Of a stretch of DNA of 64,000 nucleotides, positions 33,214-46,500 are shown one piece after another. The position numbers were made by a program, and so were the translations under genes. The DNA is from Nemertoderma westbladi (lineage: Eukaryota > Xenacoelomorpha > Nemertodermatida > Nemertodermatidae). The stretch spans positions 35,897 to 99,896 of the forward strand of contig JAUCBJ010008420.1 in NCBI GenBank assembly GCA_032718475.1, read 5' to 3'. How positions within the stretch are numbered: position 1 is the stretch's first letter; each line of letters opens with the position of its first letter. The notes under the pieces were generated by a model, which was given only the letters and a program-made list of their open reading frames with translations, had not been told where the DNA came from and did no database searches.

Positions 33214-36200
33214 ACATGGATTCCCGTCGCTACCAGCAGACACCCCAAGTTCTCCACCGCCACTACAACCCCTACCTCCAACAACAACCCACGGTGATTA
33301 GCGGACACGTCGCCTATAGCAACCCCGTTACCATGGCCACCGTCGTGGGCTCCACTAACTGCGGGAGTGCGACCCGACAGACTGTGCAACCGCTGGACCC
33401 CCACAAACACCTCCCCAACTACCTGACTCTCTATGACCGGAGCGGTTTCATCCCCTCCCTATCTGAACCCACCACCAAACCGAATTTAATTAACAAGGCC
33501 GTAGATTACTACATGAATAAATCTGATGGATTGGATAGTCGGAGCAATGCTTCTGCTATCCACCATCGCATCCATGGCAACCCTTCTGGAAGCCATGGAA
33601 ATCACCCCGCAGCCCGTAGTAACCATCCTGGTGTCCATGGTATGCCCCCGGGTATGCATAGCAATCCTCTTGGTATCCATGGTAACCATCCCGGTATCCA
33701 TGCCAACGCATCTAACTCGGACCTCCACGCCAAGGTCCCGACCTCCTTCAGTACCACCAGCCTGGTTTCCTTTCCCGATGGACTCTCGGGCGCCCCCTTG
33801 TGGCCTGTGGCGGCGACAGTCCCGGCCCCTACCTCCCCTCGCGCCGCCAGCAAGTACAACCGCCCTCTAGTGGCGGCCACAGACGTCTACCAGCGGAGCA
33901 TCACCCTGGGTACGAGCGGTCGCTACGCGACGGAGGTTGCCAATGCGACGGGTTTGTCCCCCCGGGGATCCGCCATCGACCAGCAGGGTATATCGGAAAG
34001 GATCAAGTACTTGATCAACACAAACCACGAGATTGTGAACACCAACCAGAAGCAGATAGACAGTGTGAGACCGCGTCGGGTCTCGGCCTCCCGTCGTGGA
34101 AGTGTCGACAAACCTGGCGAGTCCCGGCTGCGAATCGTTACCATGGCAACTGCTCCTGTGCAACAGAACGACCTTAATGTGATATCGACCCCCGCGGCGT
34201 TTAACACCTCGTCTTCGGTTATCCGAAGTCTGTTACTGAAGAAGGAACCTGCACAACTGGAGGAACCCCCAGTACCCGTCTATCCAGCCATCATCACTTC
34301 CGGTTATCAGATGATTGTCACTTCTGGTTGTCAGACAGTTGTCCCTTCCGGTTATCAGTCTGATGTCACTTCCGGGTTTAATACAGTCGTCACTTCATCT
34401 TCCCAAACACGCGGTTTTACCTGTTCAATGTGTGGAACGGAATTCCACAGTGGCTCTACACTTCTCACCCATCAGAAATTCTATTGCTCATCGGCGAAAA
34501 TCGAAACCACCGACCGACGATTGGTGGCGCCACAACCTTTAGTTTTCTCTGACATCCCTGATCGAACAGCGATTAGCCGATCTGTGCCTCTAACTAAGAT
34601 CATTAAAGTTGAAGATCCCAATGTGCCATCGGTTGCGAGCGAACAAAACAAATCCATTCCATCCACATCTCATACCTTGCCTTTCTCAATTTCTGTTAGC
34701 TCCATAGGGCCAATAACTGCCATCTCCACCAATTCATCCGTTAAAGAGGTTCTCAACCCAAAGATGAAGTTCTACCGTAAAATGCAGGCTGAAACTGCGG
34801 AACGTGAAGCAGCCAAGAAGAATGCCTTGGCAGAGCAAACTACTAAACTGTTGCCGCAGAAATCATTAACAGTGAAGTTGCCTCTTTTGCCTAGGAAACG
34901 TTGTTTCAGTGAAAGCGCTCTTGGTCTATCGGCTCGCAAGCGGGATCGCAAGAAAACCAAATTGGTGCGGGTCAATCAAGTACTTAGGATCCCGACTAAA
35001 GCTTACCCTCACTCCCTGGTGCTGAACGAGGTTGAAAAGCACCTGTTGGTCTTCACTAGCAGTCCCTGTAAGAAACCAGACACCAACACCTCAGATGATC
35101 ACCATTACATCACGGATCTCGTCTCTGCGAGCCCCGACAGCCCTCCAACAGACCTGCAGCATCTCTGTCGGTTGACTTTCTGTTGTCTCACAAACCCACA
35201 GTCCATAACTACAGTGCAGAAGAGCGTTGCCCTTTCTATGTACTCTAACTGGATTGTCGGCAGTACCACCATGCCCCTCCCCCTTGGACTATCTCCCACA
35301 GAGCACCTGAGTTTGTACAACTCCAAACAACGTGTGCGCTCTAGAATTTACTCTGTCGCTGTTATACAACACCCAGAGATTCTCACTCCATCCAGTATGT
35401 GGAAGCATTACAAGAAAGCTGAACCGGCTGCACAGGTTGAGTCGAAACTCACCAAAGCCACAGAGATATTCGAGGGTGGTTACAAATCAAACGAGACATA
35501 CGTTTATGTGCGTGGGCGTGGGAGGGGCAAGTATGTGTGCAAGGAGTGTGGGATCAGGTGTAAGAAACCTAGCATGTTGCGGAAACATATCAGATCTCAT
35601 CTCGATCTCAGGCCTCATCATTGTCCTTCATGCAACTTCTCCTTCAAGACTAAAGGCAATCTCACGAAACATTTGAAGTCGAAGACTCATAGTAAGCGGG
35701 TTAACTCAGAGTGTAGTATGACGAGTTTGGATGCCGATGACACGGGCTCCGTTTGCAGTGCCGACGAGGAACATCCGTTTAGCGACGCCGCTGACTCTGA
35801 TTCCGAATCGTCTGGCTCGGATTCCGATTCCGCAGAGCGGTTGGCCGATCCTGCAGGGAGCATGGCGTTCGTGTTGCGACCAGGAGGCAGTGATCGCACC
35901 GCACGTCGGTTGAGAAGCTACAGCGAGTCACATCTAGATAAGTTAATTGCTCAGCGACAGAAACATGAAGAAGTAAACAAAAAGGGTAAGCGGACTCATC
36001 ATTCCAGAACTTCAGTATTTAGTTACGAGTTACAACGTAGCAAATCGAATCGGGCAACCCCTTCGGGTGGTTTTCTAGAAAATACGCCGTTTGAAATTCT
36101 TTCTACTGGTATCACAAGTGTGGCGATTTGTAGCACGTTATCTTACTCGACGACCACCAGTACTTTAAACTCTACGTTGTGCGATAGTAATCGCACAGTG

Positions 36201-39200
36201 CCGCTGATACAGACGAGTAAATCGCATCCCTATGTCACCTACCAGCACAAGAAGTTCTCCGCCATCGATACACGAGTGAGTACTCCTGCTGACGTCACTG
36301 TATCGGATCATCGAGTGGGGCACTCAGTCACTGACGCTCAGACAGAGTATTCGGGCGCGACGCGCAGGAAGTTGACTCCCATCCCATTAGTTCCTCGCAA
36401 TGAGCAGCGTGTGGGTCGTGATGAGCAGTTTGCGATACCAAGTCGCGACGAACTCGTTGTTACAACGGTATCTCCCGATGAACGGTTTGCGGGTCGCGAT
36501 TCACGGTTCGTCAGTCTTGATGAGCGGATTGCAACAACAACTCGAGATGAGCGGTTGTCTGGCTACCATGTGGTTGCTGCAGACTGCTCGACGCCATCCC
36601 CCGTGGCTTCAGAATCCACCCTTCACACCGCCACCCGGTTATCCACAGCCCCTGCCACCTTTCCATCCGAACATGTGGCTGTTACACACCACGTTGCAGA
36701 GGCACCCAAACCGTTTGTCCCACAAGAGCAAAAGATAGAGCGGGTATTGGGAGGTGGGCACCATGCCCTGCGCCCAAATGCCCCCACCCTGCCGCCCCAC
36801 ATACAAGCCATCCCGTTGCAGTACTACTTACAGAACTACTACTCACCTGCACTCGCATACCAACACTATCAACATTATCCAACCCTCAAACACCACTACA
36901 TCGCACCATCCAGCAGTGCGACACACCAATATAACAACCGACGTTTGGACACACCTTACACTGTGGCCCCCCTCCACGACTATCAGACTCTGGTAAACGG
37001 TTCCTCAGCTCTGCTCCAACCAGTGTTCCAATCCAACCGGACATTCGTGCCCCAGACTTTCCCTGTAGCCGCCTACCCCCATGGCCACATGGCCAATGAG
37101 CACCCAGTTACTACCTACATGCCAGCTAGCATCTATCTGTCTCATCTTTCTGCTGTTCAACAAACAGGACACACTAGAGTGGATGCGAAGTTGCCCATCG
37201 GTTCAAAGTTACCCGGAGAATCGCACGTGGAGGGATTTGGTCGTGGTGTAGCTGGTGTTGAGTCTCGTAGGCGTGTCGATGTCCAGGCAGAACCCAGTAT
37301 GGTCCGCGGCGATTCCGGTGTGGTCCGATCTGAAGACAGTATTGTCCGAGTTGACTCTGGAGTGGTCCGAGTTGACCCAGGAATGGTCCGAGCTGATTCT
37401 GGAATTGTCCGACTCGATTCAGGAATTGTGCGATCTGACGCCGGTATGGTCCGAGTTGACCCAGGACTAGTCCGAATTGACCCAGGATTGATCCGAGCTG
37501 ATTCTGGAATGGTACGAGGTGACTCAGGAATGCTCCGTACGGAATCCGCCATGCGTACTGAGTCATCACGTCAGTCCAACGACTCCGGCACAATTCAGTG
37601 CAGTTTGTGTGGCCACCGTGGCCCGGACGAGTCGGACATGCAGCGCCACTACCGGGACGTCCACGGAAGTCAACCAGCCCGCATCCACGGTTGCTATGAC
37701 TGCAACGTATCTTTCCGTTCCCGCGGACACCTCCTCAAACACGAGCGTAGCCAGACTCACCTATCGCGTCTCGAGTCGGTAACTGTAGTTACTTCATCCA
37801 CGGACCCGCGCCCCTTCAAGTGCAATGGATGTAAAACTGCATTCCGTATCCCGGGCCACCTCGCCAAACATCTCCGATCAAAATGTCACGCCAACATGTT
37901 GTCGCGCTACGGGAAACCACCGTCGATGGACGCCAGCGATCTGTGTATTGGTAAGGACCAGCTGGGGGACTTGGATCCGGGCGATTCAGACATATCCGGT
38001 AGTGATTATGAGAGCGATAGTTTCGCCGACGAGTCCTCTCCGACCAGCAGTTACGCCGCCAGTACCTACTCGGTGATCCGTTCCCCGAGAGGAGCGCTCA
38101 CTCCCAGTGGCTACTCCGCCCCCTCTGGATACACACCAGGTGTCCACACCACCACCGGTTATACATCAGGTACCCCTAGTGGCTATATTTCAGTTCCCCT
38201 TGGTGGTTTTTCCTCAGCCACTGCTGATGGCTACACATCCGCAATTAAAAACAGTTTTGCTAGCGCGACTAACGCCAGTGACGCGCTGGGAAGGGATAAT
38301 TTAATGACTTACAGCGGCAATAATGCCGTGAGTAGCAGCACTGCCGCATCTGTAGGTCTGGTGGCCGTTAATTCAGTCCCTTCCTACACAAGGGCCCCAC
38401 CTGACAGTATTCTGCATCGATCCCTCACAGTGAGTCCGCGGCACCGAGCACATCCTGTCCACGGATCTCTACAGAATATCAGACTGAACCCGACCTGGGA
38501 CCCGCCAACGCGAACCATCCCTTCCCTGATCGCTATGCCACCTTTCCAGTTGTCGGGACGACGCTCGGCTCAGTTCCATAGCGGCACGGTTACCATGGCA
38601 GCCGAGTACAAACCCAGCGACGAGGCGGCCCCAATCCACCGCACCGAGAACAAACACCACGTGTCGCCGAGTGTTGGAGTCTCCGTCACCGCGGGCTGGT
38701 TGGCCCACGATGGGGGCAGTACTGGGGATCGGCCGCATTCACATCCAAACATCGCAGCTGATCCCCTCCCCGTTCCCAAAGAAATATCTGTGTCGGTTGA
38801 TTCCAGAGCACGCAGCGCTCCTTTGCGCAATTCAGTGGTTCGAGAAGGAATCTTGAATATAGGTTTTGGGCAGGAATCCGGTATCTACAAGCGCCTCCAT
38901 TCCCTGTCCGATTCCGATATCGCGGAAGGTGAGACTCCGTTGCGGAATCTGTCTCAGACACTGAGTGTCCCGGACCTCTGCACACAGGCGCTCCCAGCCC
39001 CGGAGCTCACAGGAGAACCATCGATGGGTGGTAGGGAAGCGTCTCAGATAGACCCCAGCCAACCCAATCGCTGCCCCCAGTGCCATAAACTGTTTAAGAA
39101 TGCGGGATATGTCCGTAAACACATCGAGACGGTTCACATCAACCGCAAACAATTCAAGTGCTCCGAACAAGAGTGCAATAGGGAATACTCGAGCAAGGAA

Positions 39201-39208
39201 GCCCTCAG
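33214..39208 (+). CDS. Schnurri/HIVEP giant exon: CCHC finger, ZAS-C pair, third finger group
   Basis: A 5,995-nt exon from acceptor ctattttccag|ACATGG (phase 1) to donor CTCAG|gttggt, about 1,998 codons, all open. In order: His/Gly/Pro-rich repeats (33575-33725). A CCHC finger CSMCGTEFHSGSTLLTHQ...FYC (34422-34497), matching the family's HxKFYC finger. The second ZAS pair (35538-35690) with CKECGIRCKKPSMLRKHIR and CNFSFKTKGNLTKHLKSK, nearly diagnostic of HIVEP/Schnurri. An Asp/Ser acidic tract (about 35730-35850). DSG-VR repeats (37291-37545). Three more fingers (37599-37889) including GCYDCNVSFRSRGHLLKH and CKTAFRIPGHLAKHLRSKCH. Finally the start of a C-terminal finger run (from 39072). Family members regulate BMP/Dpp target genes together with Smads. 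The Met at 33216 is probably internal. Confidence 0.95.
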
Positions 39209-39455
39209 GTTGGTACTACTAACTCATTATTCTTATATAGATATAGTGTTGGCCTATTCGAATACATGATATTATTATTTATTACTATTGCATTAACAGC
39301 TCAACTCCAATTTACTCGAATAAATGACAATAACTTACGCCTACGAGCGCCCGTGAACTGTAATCGTAATCCCCTACTTGCTTGCACTACACAGCGTCTT
39401 ATGTGGGTTAACTGGGTGGAGCTAACTATAAACATATCCGTTTTGTTTTCTTTAG

Positions 39456-39614
39456 GTACCACATCATCACCCACCAACGAGTAAAGCCCCATCAGTGTGA
39501 GGATTGTTCCAGAACATTCGCTTCCCTCTCCCAACTCAAACTGCATATGAGCAGCCATGTCGCCGATCGGCCATGGGTCTGTAAATATTGCTCCAAAAGC
39601 TTTAAATTACAGAG
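39456..39614 (+). CDS. Schnurri/HIVEP exon: C-terminal C2H2 fingers
   Basis: Acceptor ttttctttag|GTACC and donor CAGAG|gtaatt; 159 nt joining AG|G (Arg) on the left and leaving phase 2. It completes the finger begun at the end of the giant exon (YHIITH), then encodes CEDCSRTFASLSQLKLHMSS and the start of CKYCSKSFKLQ. The TGEKP-like linkers (HQRVKPHQC, HVADRPWVC) mark a standard tandem finger run. Confidence 0.93.
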
Positions 39615-40392
39615 GTAATTAATCTAATTAATTTGATCCATTGTTTAATGTGATAGCGATGTGCAACTTTATGTCTATTCTCAATGCCATTGCACGATTC
39701 CCACTCATTGTACAGGGGATATTGAAGTTGATATCGAACTAAAAGCACCAACACTCCATATTTTTTCCTTCAGAGGTTTTTAATTAGAAAGTTCACCCAC
39801 GGCGCTTTTTTATAATTAATTTCCTTAATATCCGCCTTTCGCAGTTGGTAACATTATTTCATTGAACGAGAAACCCGGGTTTTCGCCGGTACTTAATTTA
39901 AGTAAAATTTTACATTAAATTTCACATTATTAGAACAATGTACTTTATATAAAGTCAAAAACCTTTCCTCCAAAAGGGACATTTTTGAAGGAATGCTGAA
40001 ATACTTGTTCGAACAAGTGATAGGAATATCCAAAAATGATTTGGTTTGGAATTTGTTTGCTAAAGCTCAACCTCAACCTATTGGCTTACCTCGTTCAACC
40101 TATTCATTTCCGGACTTTATTCGTTATAAGTTCTTGTTTTTAGACTAATTATGCCCGCGGATGTATGTAATTAGTGTTCTTTTTCTGCCAATGCGATGAA
40201 TTATTGAGTAGAACGTGCGAGCGGGCGACGGGCGTCTTACAGTCAGAGTAATGAAAGAATCTTATTTCCTTCCTGCCATTCCCACATCTCCTGTTTCTAT
40301 ACTTAACAGTCTATATTTCTTGCTTAATTAACTTTCTATTATTACTCGCTTGATATTATCTCGTCTTTCTGTATTTCTCATCCTCCATTTAG

Positions 40393-40525
40393 TACACTCA
40401 AACAACACACCCAGAGCCACTCCGAATCTGGTGACGATTTCACTACATCGCATAGTTGCAAGATTTGTTCGGAATCATTCCCGACTTCGCAGCTGCTCAT
40501 TCTACATTTTAGGAGACACACCCAG
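40393..40525 (+). CDS. Schnurri/HIVEP exon: C-terminal fingers, source of array 2
   Basis: Acceptor catcctccatttag|TACAC and donor ACACCCAG|gtaagt; 133 nt. It completes the previous finger (STLKQHTQSH) and encodes CKICSESFPTSQLLILHFRR before HTQ, ending in phase 0. Its last 19 nt (TTTTAGGAGACACACCCAG) plus the first 31 nt of the following intron are the template of the 200-copy array that fills most of that intron. The exon copy differs from the array consensus by one base (GAGAC versus GAAAC). Confidence 0.93.
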
Positions 40526-43500
40526 GTAAGTGTAATGTTAAGTGGTGAGCATTCTGTTTTAGGAAACACACCCAGGTAAGTGTAATGTTAAGTGGTGAGC
40601 ATTCTGTTTTAGGAAACACACCCAGGTAAGTGTAATGTTAAGTGGTGAGCATTCTGTTTTAGGAAACACACCCAGGTAAGTGTAATGTTAAGTGGTGAGC
40701 ATTCTGTTTTAGGAAACACACCCAGGTAAGTGTAATGTTAAGTGGTGAGCATTCTGTTTTAGGAAACACACCCAGGTAAGTGTAATGTTAAGTGGTGAGC
40801 ATTCTGTTTTAGGAAACACACCCAGGTAAGTGTAATGTTAAGTGGTGAGCATTCTGTTTTAGGAAACACACCCAGGTAAGTGTAATGTTAAGTGGTGAGC
40901 ATTCTGTTTTAGGAAACACACCCAGGTAAGTGTAATGTTAAGTGGTGAGCATTCTGTTTTAGGAAACACACCCAGGTAAGTGTAATGTTAAGTGGTGAGC
41001 ATTCTGTTTTAGGAAACACACCCAGGTAAGTGTAATGTTAAGTGGTAAGCATTCTGTTTTAGGAAACACACCCAGGTAAGTGTAATGTTAAGTGGTGAGC
41101 ATTCTGTTTTAGGAAACACACCCAGGTAAGTGTAATGTTAAGTGGTGAGCATTCTGTTTTAGGAAACACACCCAGGTAAGTGTAATGTTAAGTGGTGAGC
41201 ATTCTGTTTTAGGAAACACACCCAGGTAAGTGTAATGTTAAGTGGTGAGCATTCTGTTTTAGGAAACACACCCAGGTAAGTGTAATGTTAAGTGGTGAGC
41301 ATTCTGTTTTAGGAAACACACCCAGGTAAGTGTAATGTTAAGTGGTAAGCATTCTGTTTTAGGAAACACACCCAGGTAAGTGTAATGTTAAGTGGTGAGC
41401 ATTCTGTTTTAGGAAACACACCCAGGTAAGTGTAATGTTAAGTGGTGAGCATTCTGTTTTAGGAAACACACCCAGGTAAGTGTAATGTTAAGTGGTGAGC
41501 ATTCTGTTTTAGGAAACACACCCAGGTAAGTGTAATGTTAAGTGGTGAGCATTCTGTTTTAGGAAACACACCCAGGTAAGTGTAATGTTAAGTGGTGAGC
41601 ATTCTGTTTTAGGAAACACACCCAGGTAAGTGTAATGTTAAGTGGTGAGCATTCTGTTTTAGGAAACACACCCAGGTAAGTGTAATGTTAAGTGGTGAGC
41701 ATTCTGTTTTAGGAAACACACCCAGGCAAGTGTAATGTTAAGTGGTGAGCATTCTGTTTTAGGAAACACACCCAGGTAAGTGTAATGTTAAGTGGTGAGC
41801 ATTCTGTTTTAGGAAACACACCCAGGTAAGTGTAATGTTAAGTGGTGAGCATTCTGTTTTAGGAAACACACCCAGGTAAGTGTAATGTTAAGTGGTGAGC
41901 ATTCTGTTTTAGGAAACACACCCAGGTAAGTGTAATGTTAAGTGGTGAGCATTCTGTTTTAGGAAACACACCCAGGTAAGTGTAATGTTAAGTGGTGAGC
42001 ATTCTGTTTTAGGAAACACACCCAGGTAAGTGTAATGTTAAGTGGTAAGCATTCTGTTTTAGGAAACACACCCAGGTAAGTGTAATGTTAAGTGGTGAGC
42101 ATTCTGTTTTAGGAAACACACCCAGGTAAGTGTAATGTTAAGTGGTGAGCATTCTGTTTTAGGAAACACACCCAGGTAAGTGTAATGTTAAGTGGTGAGC
42201 ATTCTGTTTTAGGAAACACACCCAGGTAAGTGTAATGTTAAGTGATAAGCATTCTGTTTTAGGAAACACACCCAGGTAAGTGTAATGTTAAGTGGTGAGC
42301 ATTCTGTTTTAGGAAACACACCCAGGTAAGTGTAATGTTAAGTGGTGAGCATTCTGTTTTAGGAAACACACCCAGGTAAGTGTAATGTTAAGTGGTGAGC
42401 ATTCTGTTTTAGGAAACACACCCAGGTAAGTGTAATGTTAAGTGATAAGCATTCTGTTTTAGGAAACACACCCAGGTAAGTGTAATGTTAAGTGGTGAGC
42501 ATTCTGTTTTAGGAAACACACCCAGGTAAGTGTAATGTTAAGTGGTGAGCATTCTGTTTTAGGAAACACACCCAGGTAAGTGTAATGTTAAGTGGTGAGC
42601 ATTCTGTTTTAGGAAACACACCCAGGTAAGTGTAATGTTAAGTGGTGAGCATTCTGTTTTAGGAAACACACCCAGGTAAGTGTAATGTTAAGTGGTGAGC
42701 ATTCTGTTTTAGGAAACACACCCAGGTAAGTGTAATGTTAAGTGGTGAGCATTCTGTTTTAGGAAACACACCCAGGTAAGTGTAATGTTAAGTGGTGAGC
42801 ATTCTGTTTTAGGAAACACACCCAGGTAAGTGTAATGTTAAGTGGTGAGCATTCTGTTTTAGGAAACACACCCAGGTAAGTGTAATGTTAAGTGGTGAGC
42901 ATTCTGTTTTAGGAAACACACCCAGGTAAGTGTAATGTTAAGTGGTGAGCATTCTGTTTTAGGAAACACACCCAGGTAAGTGTAATGTTAAGTGGTGAGC
43001 ATTCTGTTTTAGGAAACACACCCAGGTAAGTGTAATGTTAAGTGGTGAGCATTCTGTTTTAGGAAACACACCCAGGTAAGTGTAATGTTAAGTGGTGAGC
43101 ATTCTGTTTTAGGAAACACACCCAGGTAAGTGTAATGTTAAGTGGTGAGCATTCTGTTTTAGGAAACACACCCAGGTAAGTGTAATGTTAAGTGGTGAGC
43201 ATTCTGTTTTAGGAAACACACCCAGGTAAGTGTAATGTTAAGTGGTGAGCATTCTGTTTTAGGAAACACACCCAGGTAAGTGTAATGTTAAGTGGTGAGC
43301 ATTCTGTTTTAGGAAACACACCCAGGTAAGTGTAATGTTAAGTGGTGAGCATTCTGTTTTAGGAAACACACCCAGGTAAGTGTAATGTTAAGTGGTAAGC
43401 ATTCTGTTTTAGGAAACACACCCAGGTAAGTGTAATGTTAAGTGGTGAGCATTCTGTTTTAGGAAACACACCCAGGTAAGTGTAATGTTAAGTGGTGAGC

Positions 43501-46500
43501 ATTCTGTTTTAGGAAACACACCCAGGTAAGTGTAATGTTAAGTGGTGAGCATTCTGTTTTAGGAAACACACCCAGGTAAGTGTAATGTTAAGTGATAAGC
43601 ATTCTGTTTTAGGAAACACACCCAGGTAAGTGTAATGTTAAGTGGTGAGCATTCTGTTTTAGGAAACACACCCAGGTAAGTGTAATGTTAAGTGGTGAGC
43701 ATTCTGTTTTAGGAAACACACCCAGGTAAGTGTAATGTTAAGTGGTGAGCATTCTGTTTTAGGAAACACACCCAGGTAAGTGTAATGTTAAGTGGTGAGC
43801 ATTCTGTTTTAGGAAACACACCCAGGTAAGTGTAATGTTAAGTGGTGAGCATTCTGTTTTAGGAAACACACCCAGGTAAGTGTAATGTTAAGTGGTGAGC
43901 ATTCTGTTTTAGGAAACACACCCAGGTAAGTGTAATGTTAAGTGGTGAGCATTCTGTTTTAGGAAACACACCCAGGTAAGTGTAATGTTAAGTGGTAAGC
44001 ATTCTGTTTTAGGAAACACACCCAGGTAAGTGTAATGTTAAGTGGTGAGCATTCTGTTTTAGGAAACACACCCAGGTAAGTGTAATGTTAAGTGGTGAGC
44101 ATTCTGTTTTAGGAAACACACCCAGGTAAGTGTAATGTTAAGTGGTGAGCATTCTGTTTTAGGAAACACACCCAGGTAAGTGTAATGTTAAGTGATAAGC
44201 ATTCTGTTTTAGGAAACACACCCAGGTAAGTGTAATGTTAAGTGGTGAGCATTCTGTTTTAGGAAACACACCCAGGTAAGTGTAATGTTAAGTGGTGAGC
44301 ATTCTGTTTTAGGAAACACACCCAGGTAAGTGTAATGTTAAGTGGTGAGCATTCTGTTTTAGGAAACACACCCAGGTAAGTGTAATGTTAAGTGGTGAGC
44401 ATTCTGTTTTAGGAAACACACCCAGGTAAGTGTAATGTTAAGTGGTGAGCATTCTGTTTTAGGAAACACACCCAGGTAAGTGTAATGTTAAGTGGTGAGC
44501 ATTCTGTTTTAGGAAACACACCCAGGTAAGTGTAATGTTAAGTGGTGAGCATTCTGTTTTAGGAAACACACCCAGGTAAGTGTAATGTTAAGTGATAAGC
44601 ATTCTGTTTTAGGAAACACACCCAGGTAAGTGTAATGTTAAGTGGTGAGCATTCTGTTTTAGGAAACACACCCAGGCAAGTGTAATGTTAAGTGGTGAGC
44701 ATTCTGTTTTAGGAAACACACCCAGGTAAGTGTAATGTTAAGTGGTGAGCATTCTGTTTTAGGAAACACACCCAGGCAAGTGTAATGTTAAGTGGTGAGC
44801 ATTCTGTTTTAGGAAACACACCCAGGTAAGTGTAATGTTAAGTGGTGAGCATTCTGTTTTAGGAAACACACCCAGGTAAGTGTAATGTTAAGTGGTAAGC
44901 ATTCTGTTTTAGGAAACACACCCAGGTAAGTGTAATGTTAAGTGATAAGCATTCTGTTTTAGGAAACACACCCAGGTAAGTGTAATGTTAAGTGGTGAGC
45001 ATTCTGTTTTAGGAAACACACCCAGGTAAGTGTAATGTTAAGTGGTAAGCATTCTGTTTTAGGAAACACACCCAGGTAAGTGTAATGTTAAGTGATAAGC
45101 ATTCTGTTTTAGGAAACACACCCAGGTAAGTGTAATGTTAAGTGGTGAGCATTCTGTTTTAGGAAACACACCCAGGCAAGTGTAATGTTAAGTGATAAGC
45201 ATTCTGTTTTAGGAAACACACCCAGGTAAGTGTAATGTTAAGTGGTGAGCATTCTGTTTTAGGAAACACACCCAGGCAAGTGTAATGTTAAGTGGTGAGC
45301 ATTCTGTTTTAGGAAACACACCCAGGTAAGTGTAATGTTAAGTGATAAGCATTCTGTTTTAGGAAACACACCCAGGTAAGTGTAATGTTAAGTGGTGAGC
45401 ATTCTGTTTTAGGAAACACACCCAGGTAAGTGTAATGTTAAGTGGTGAGCATTCTGTTTTAGGAAACACACCCAGGCAAGTGTAATGTTAAGTGATAAGC
45501 ATTCTGTTTTAGGAAACACACCCAGGTAAGTGTAATGTTAAGTGGTGAGCATTCTGTTTTAGGAAACACATCCAGGTAAGTGTAATGTTAAGTGGTGAGC
45601 ATTCTGTTTTAGGAAACACACCCAGGTAAGTGTAATGTTAAGTGGTGAGCATTCTGTTTTAGGAAACACACCCAGGTAAGTGTAATGTTAAGTGATAAGC
45701 ATTCTGTTTTAGGAAACACACCCAGGTAAGTGTAATGTTAAGTGGTGAGCATTCTGTTTTAGGAAACACACCCAGGCAAGTGTAATGTTAAGTGGTGAGC
45801 ATTCTGTTTTAGGAAACACACCCAGGTAAGTGTAATGTTAAGTGGTGAGCATTCTGTTTTAGGAAACACACCCAGGCAAGTGTAATGTTAAGTGGTGAGC
45901 ATTCTGTTTTAGGAAACACACCCAGGTAAGTGTAATGTTAAGTGGTGAGCATTCTGTTTTAGGAAACACACCCAGGTAAGTGTAATGTTAAGTGGTGAGC
46001 ATTCTGTTTTAGGAAACACACCCAGGCAAGTGTAATGTTAAGTGGTGAGCATTCTGTTTTAGGAAACACACCCAGGTAAGTGTAATGTTAAGTGGTGAGC
46101 ATTCTGTTTTAGGAAACACACCCAGGTAAGTGTAATGTTAAGTGGTGAGCATTCTGTTTTAGGAAACACACCCAGGTAAGTGTAATGTTAAGTGGTGAGC
46201 ATTCTGTTTTAGGAAACACACCCAGGTAAGTGTAATGTTAAGTGGTGAGCATTCTGTTTTAGGAAACACACCCAGGTAAGTGTAATGTTAAGTGGTGAGC
46301 ATTCTGTTTTAGGAAACACACCCAGGTAAGTGTAATGTTAAGTGATAAGCATTCTGTTTTAGGAAACACACCCAGGTAAGTGTAATGTTAAGTGGTGAGC
46401 ATTCTGTTTTAGGAAACACACCCAGGCAAGTGTAATGTTAAGTGGTGAGCATTCTGTTTTAGGAAACACACCCAGGTAAGTGTAATGTTAAGTGGTGAGC

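Noticed and set aside
33192-38985. Several 60-140-codon frames overlapping the giant exon
   Set aside because: They are shadows of the finger-encoding frame, favoured by its GC-rich codon use and by the DSG-VR repeats.
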